Of a stretch of 24,923 nt of DNA, positions 24,841-24,923 are shown in pieces. Every line of letters starts with the position of its first letter. Position 1 is the stretch's first letter. The position numbers were made by a program, and so were the translations under genes. Source of the stretch: an uncultured Porphyromonas sp. (GTDB lineage: Bacteria; Bacteroidota; Bacteroidia; Bacteroidales; Porphyromonadaceae); the NCBI RefSeq assembly GCF_905372525.1, contig NZ_CAJPPN010000034.1, positions 1 through 24,923 of the forward strand, given 5' to 3'. The notes under the pieces were generated by a model. The model was not told the origin of the DNA. It ran no database searches and worked only from the letters and a program-made list of their open reading frames with translations.

Positions 24841-24923
24841 TCACCCCCATAGGTACATATCACAATGCCCTCTCCCCCAAACTCAAAAACTTTTCGTCAC
24901 CCCCGCCATCGCCCCCTCTCTTC

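Overview
The window looks like chromosomal DNA of a high-GC member of the Bacteroidota, most like Porphyromonas or a close relative. The evidence is gene content (GldH-type lipoprotein, PSP1/RicT protein, BT0820-like HAD hydrolase, DUF1599 pair, HU-like protein, DoxX/MauE gene next to tpiA), the absence of clear Shine-Dalgarno sites, and repeated TAnnTTTG promoter boxes typical of the Bacteroidota primary sigma factor. Genus assignment is inference.

Left third (1-10.5 kb, all plus strand). The end of a dcw-type division cluster comes first: the tail of a probable FtsQ overlaps ftsA, then ftsZ, a small HAD phosphatase-like gene and a lipoprotein, closed by a strong terminator at 4129-4186. A 1.3 kb non-coding stretch follows. 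It holds eight 23-bp tandem repeats, a cluster of three 18-bp palindromes, AT-rich DNA and a perfect DnaA box just before dnaA, so it is a candidate replication-origin or dnaA control region. After dnaA come tRNA-Gln, tRNA-Asp and tRNA-Pro. Beyond tRNA-Pro lies a lower-GC two-gene cassette: a Panacea/SocA-type antitoxin and an unrecognised partner that is probably the toxin. It is preceded by an 11-G tract. A THUMP-domain 23S rRNA methyltransferase with a long Arg/Asp-rich tail ends this half.

Right part (10.6-24.9 kb, all minus strand). Read in the direction of transcription, the units are: an HU-like DNA-binding protein; an apparent operon ricT - gldH - lon - DUF1599 - DoxX/thioredoxin-like - tpiA; a 583-nt gap holding a second cluster of three 18-bp palindromes; a SPOR-domain protein - folE pair followed by an acyltransferase-3 membrane protein; and xseB - ispD - recG. 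The two halves converge on a shared inverted repeat at 10508-10568.

The most unusual observations are: (1) the 3 x 18-bp palindrome clusters with exact 22-bp spacing, found at two unrelated intergenic sites; (2) an unbroken reading frame joining a six-TM DoxX/thioredoxin-like protein to triosephosphate isomerase, with a topology that would place the enzyme on the cytoplasmic side of the membrane; (3) the Panacea toxin-antitoxin cassette with an unfamiliar toxin; (4) the 23-bp repeat array before dnaA.
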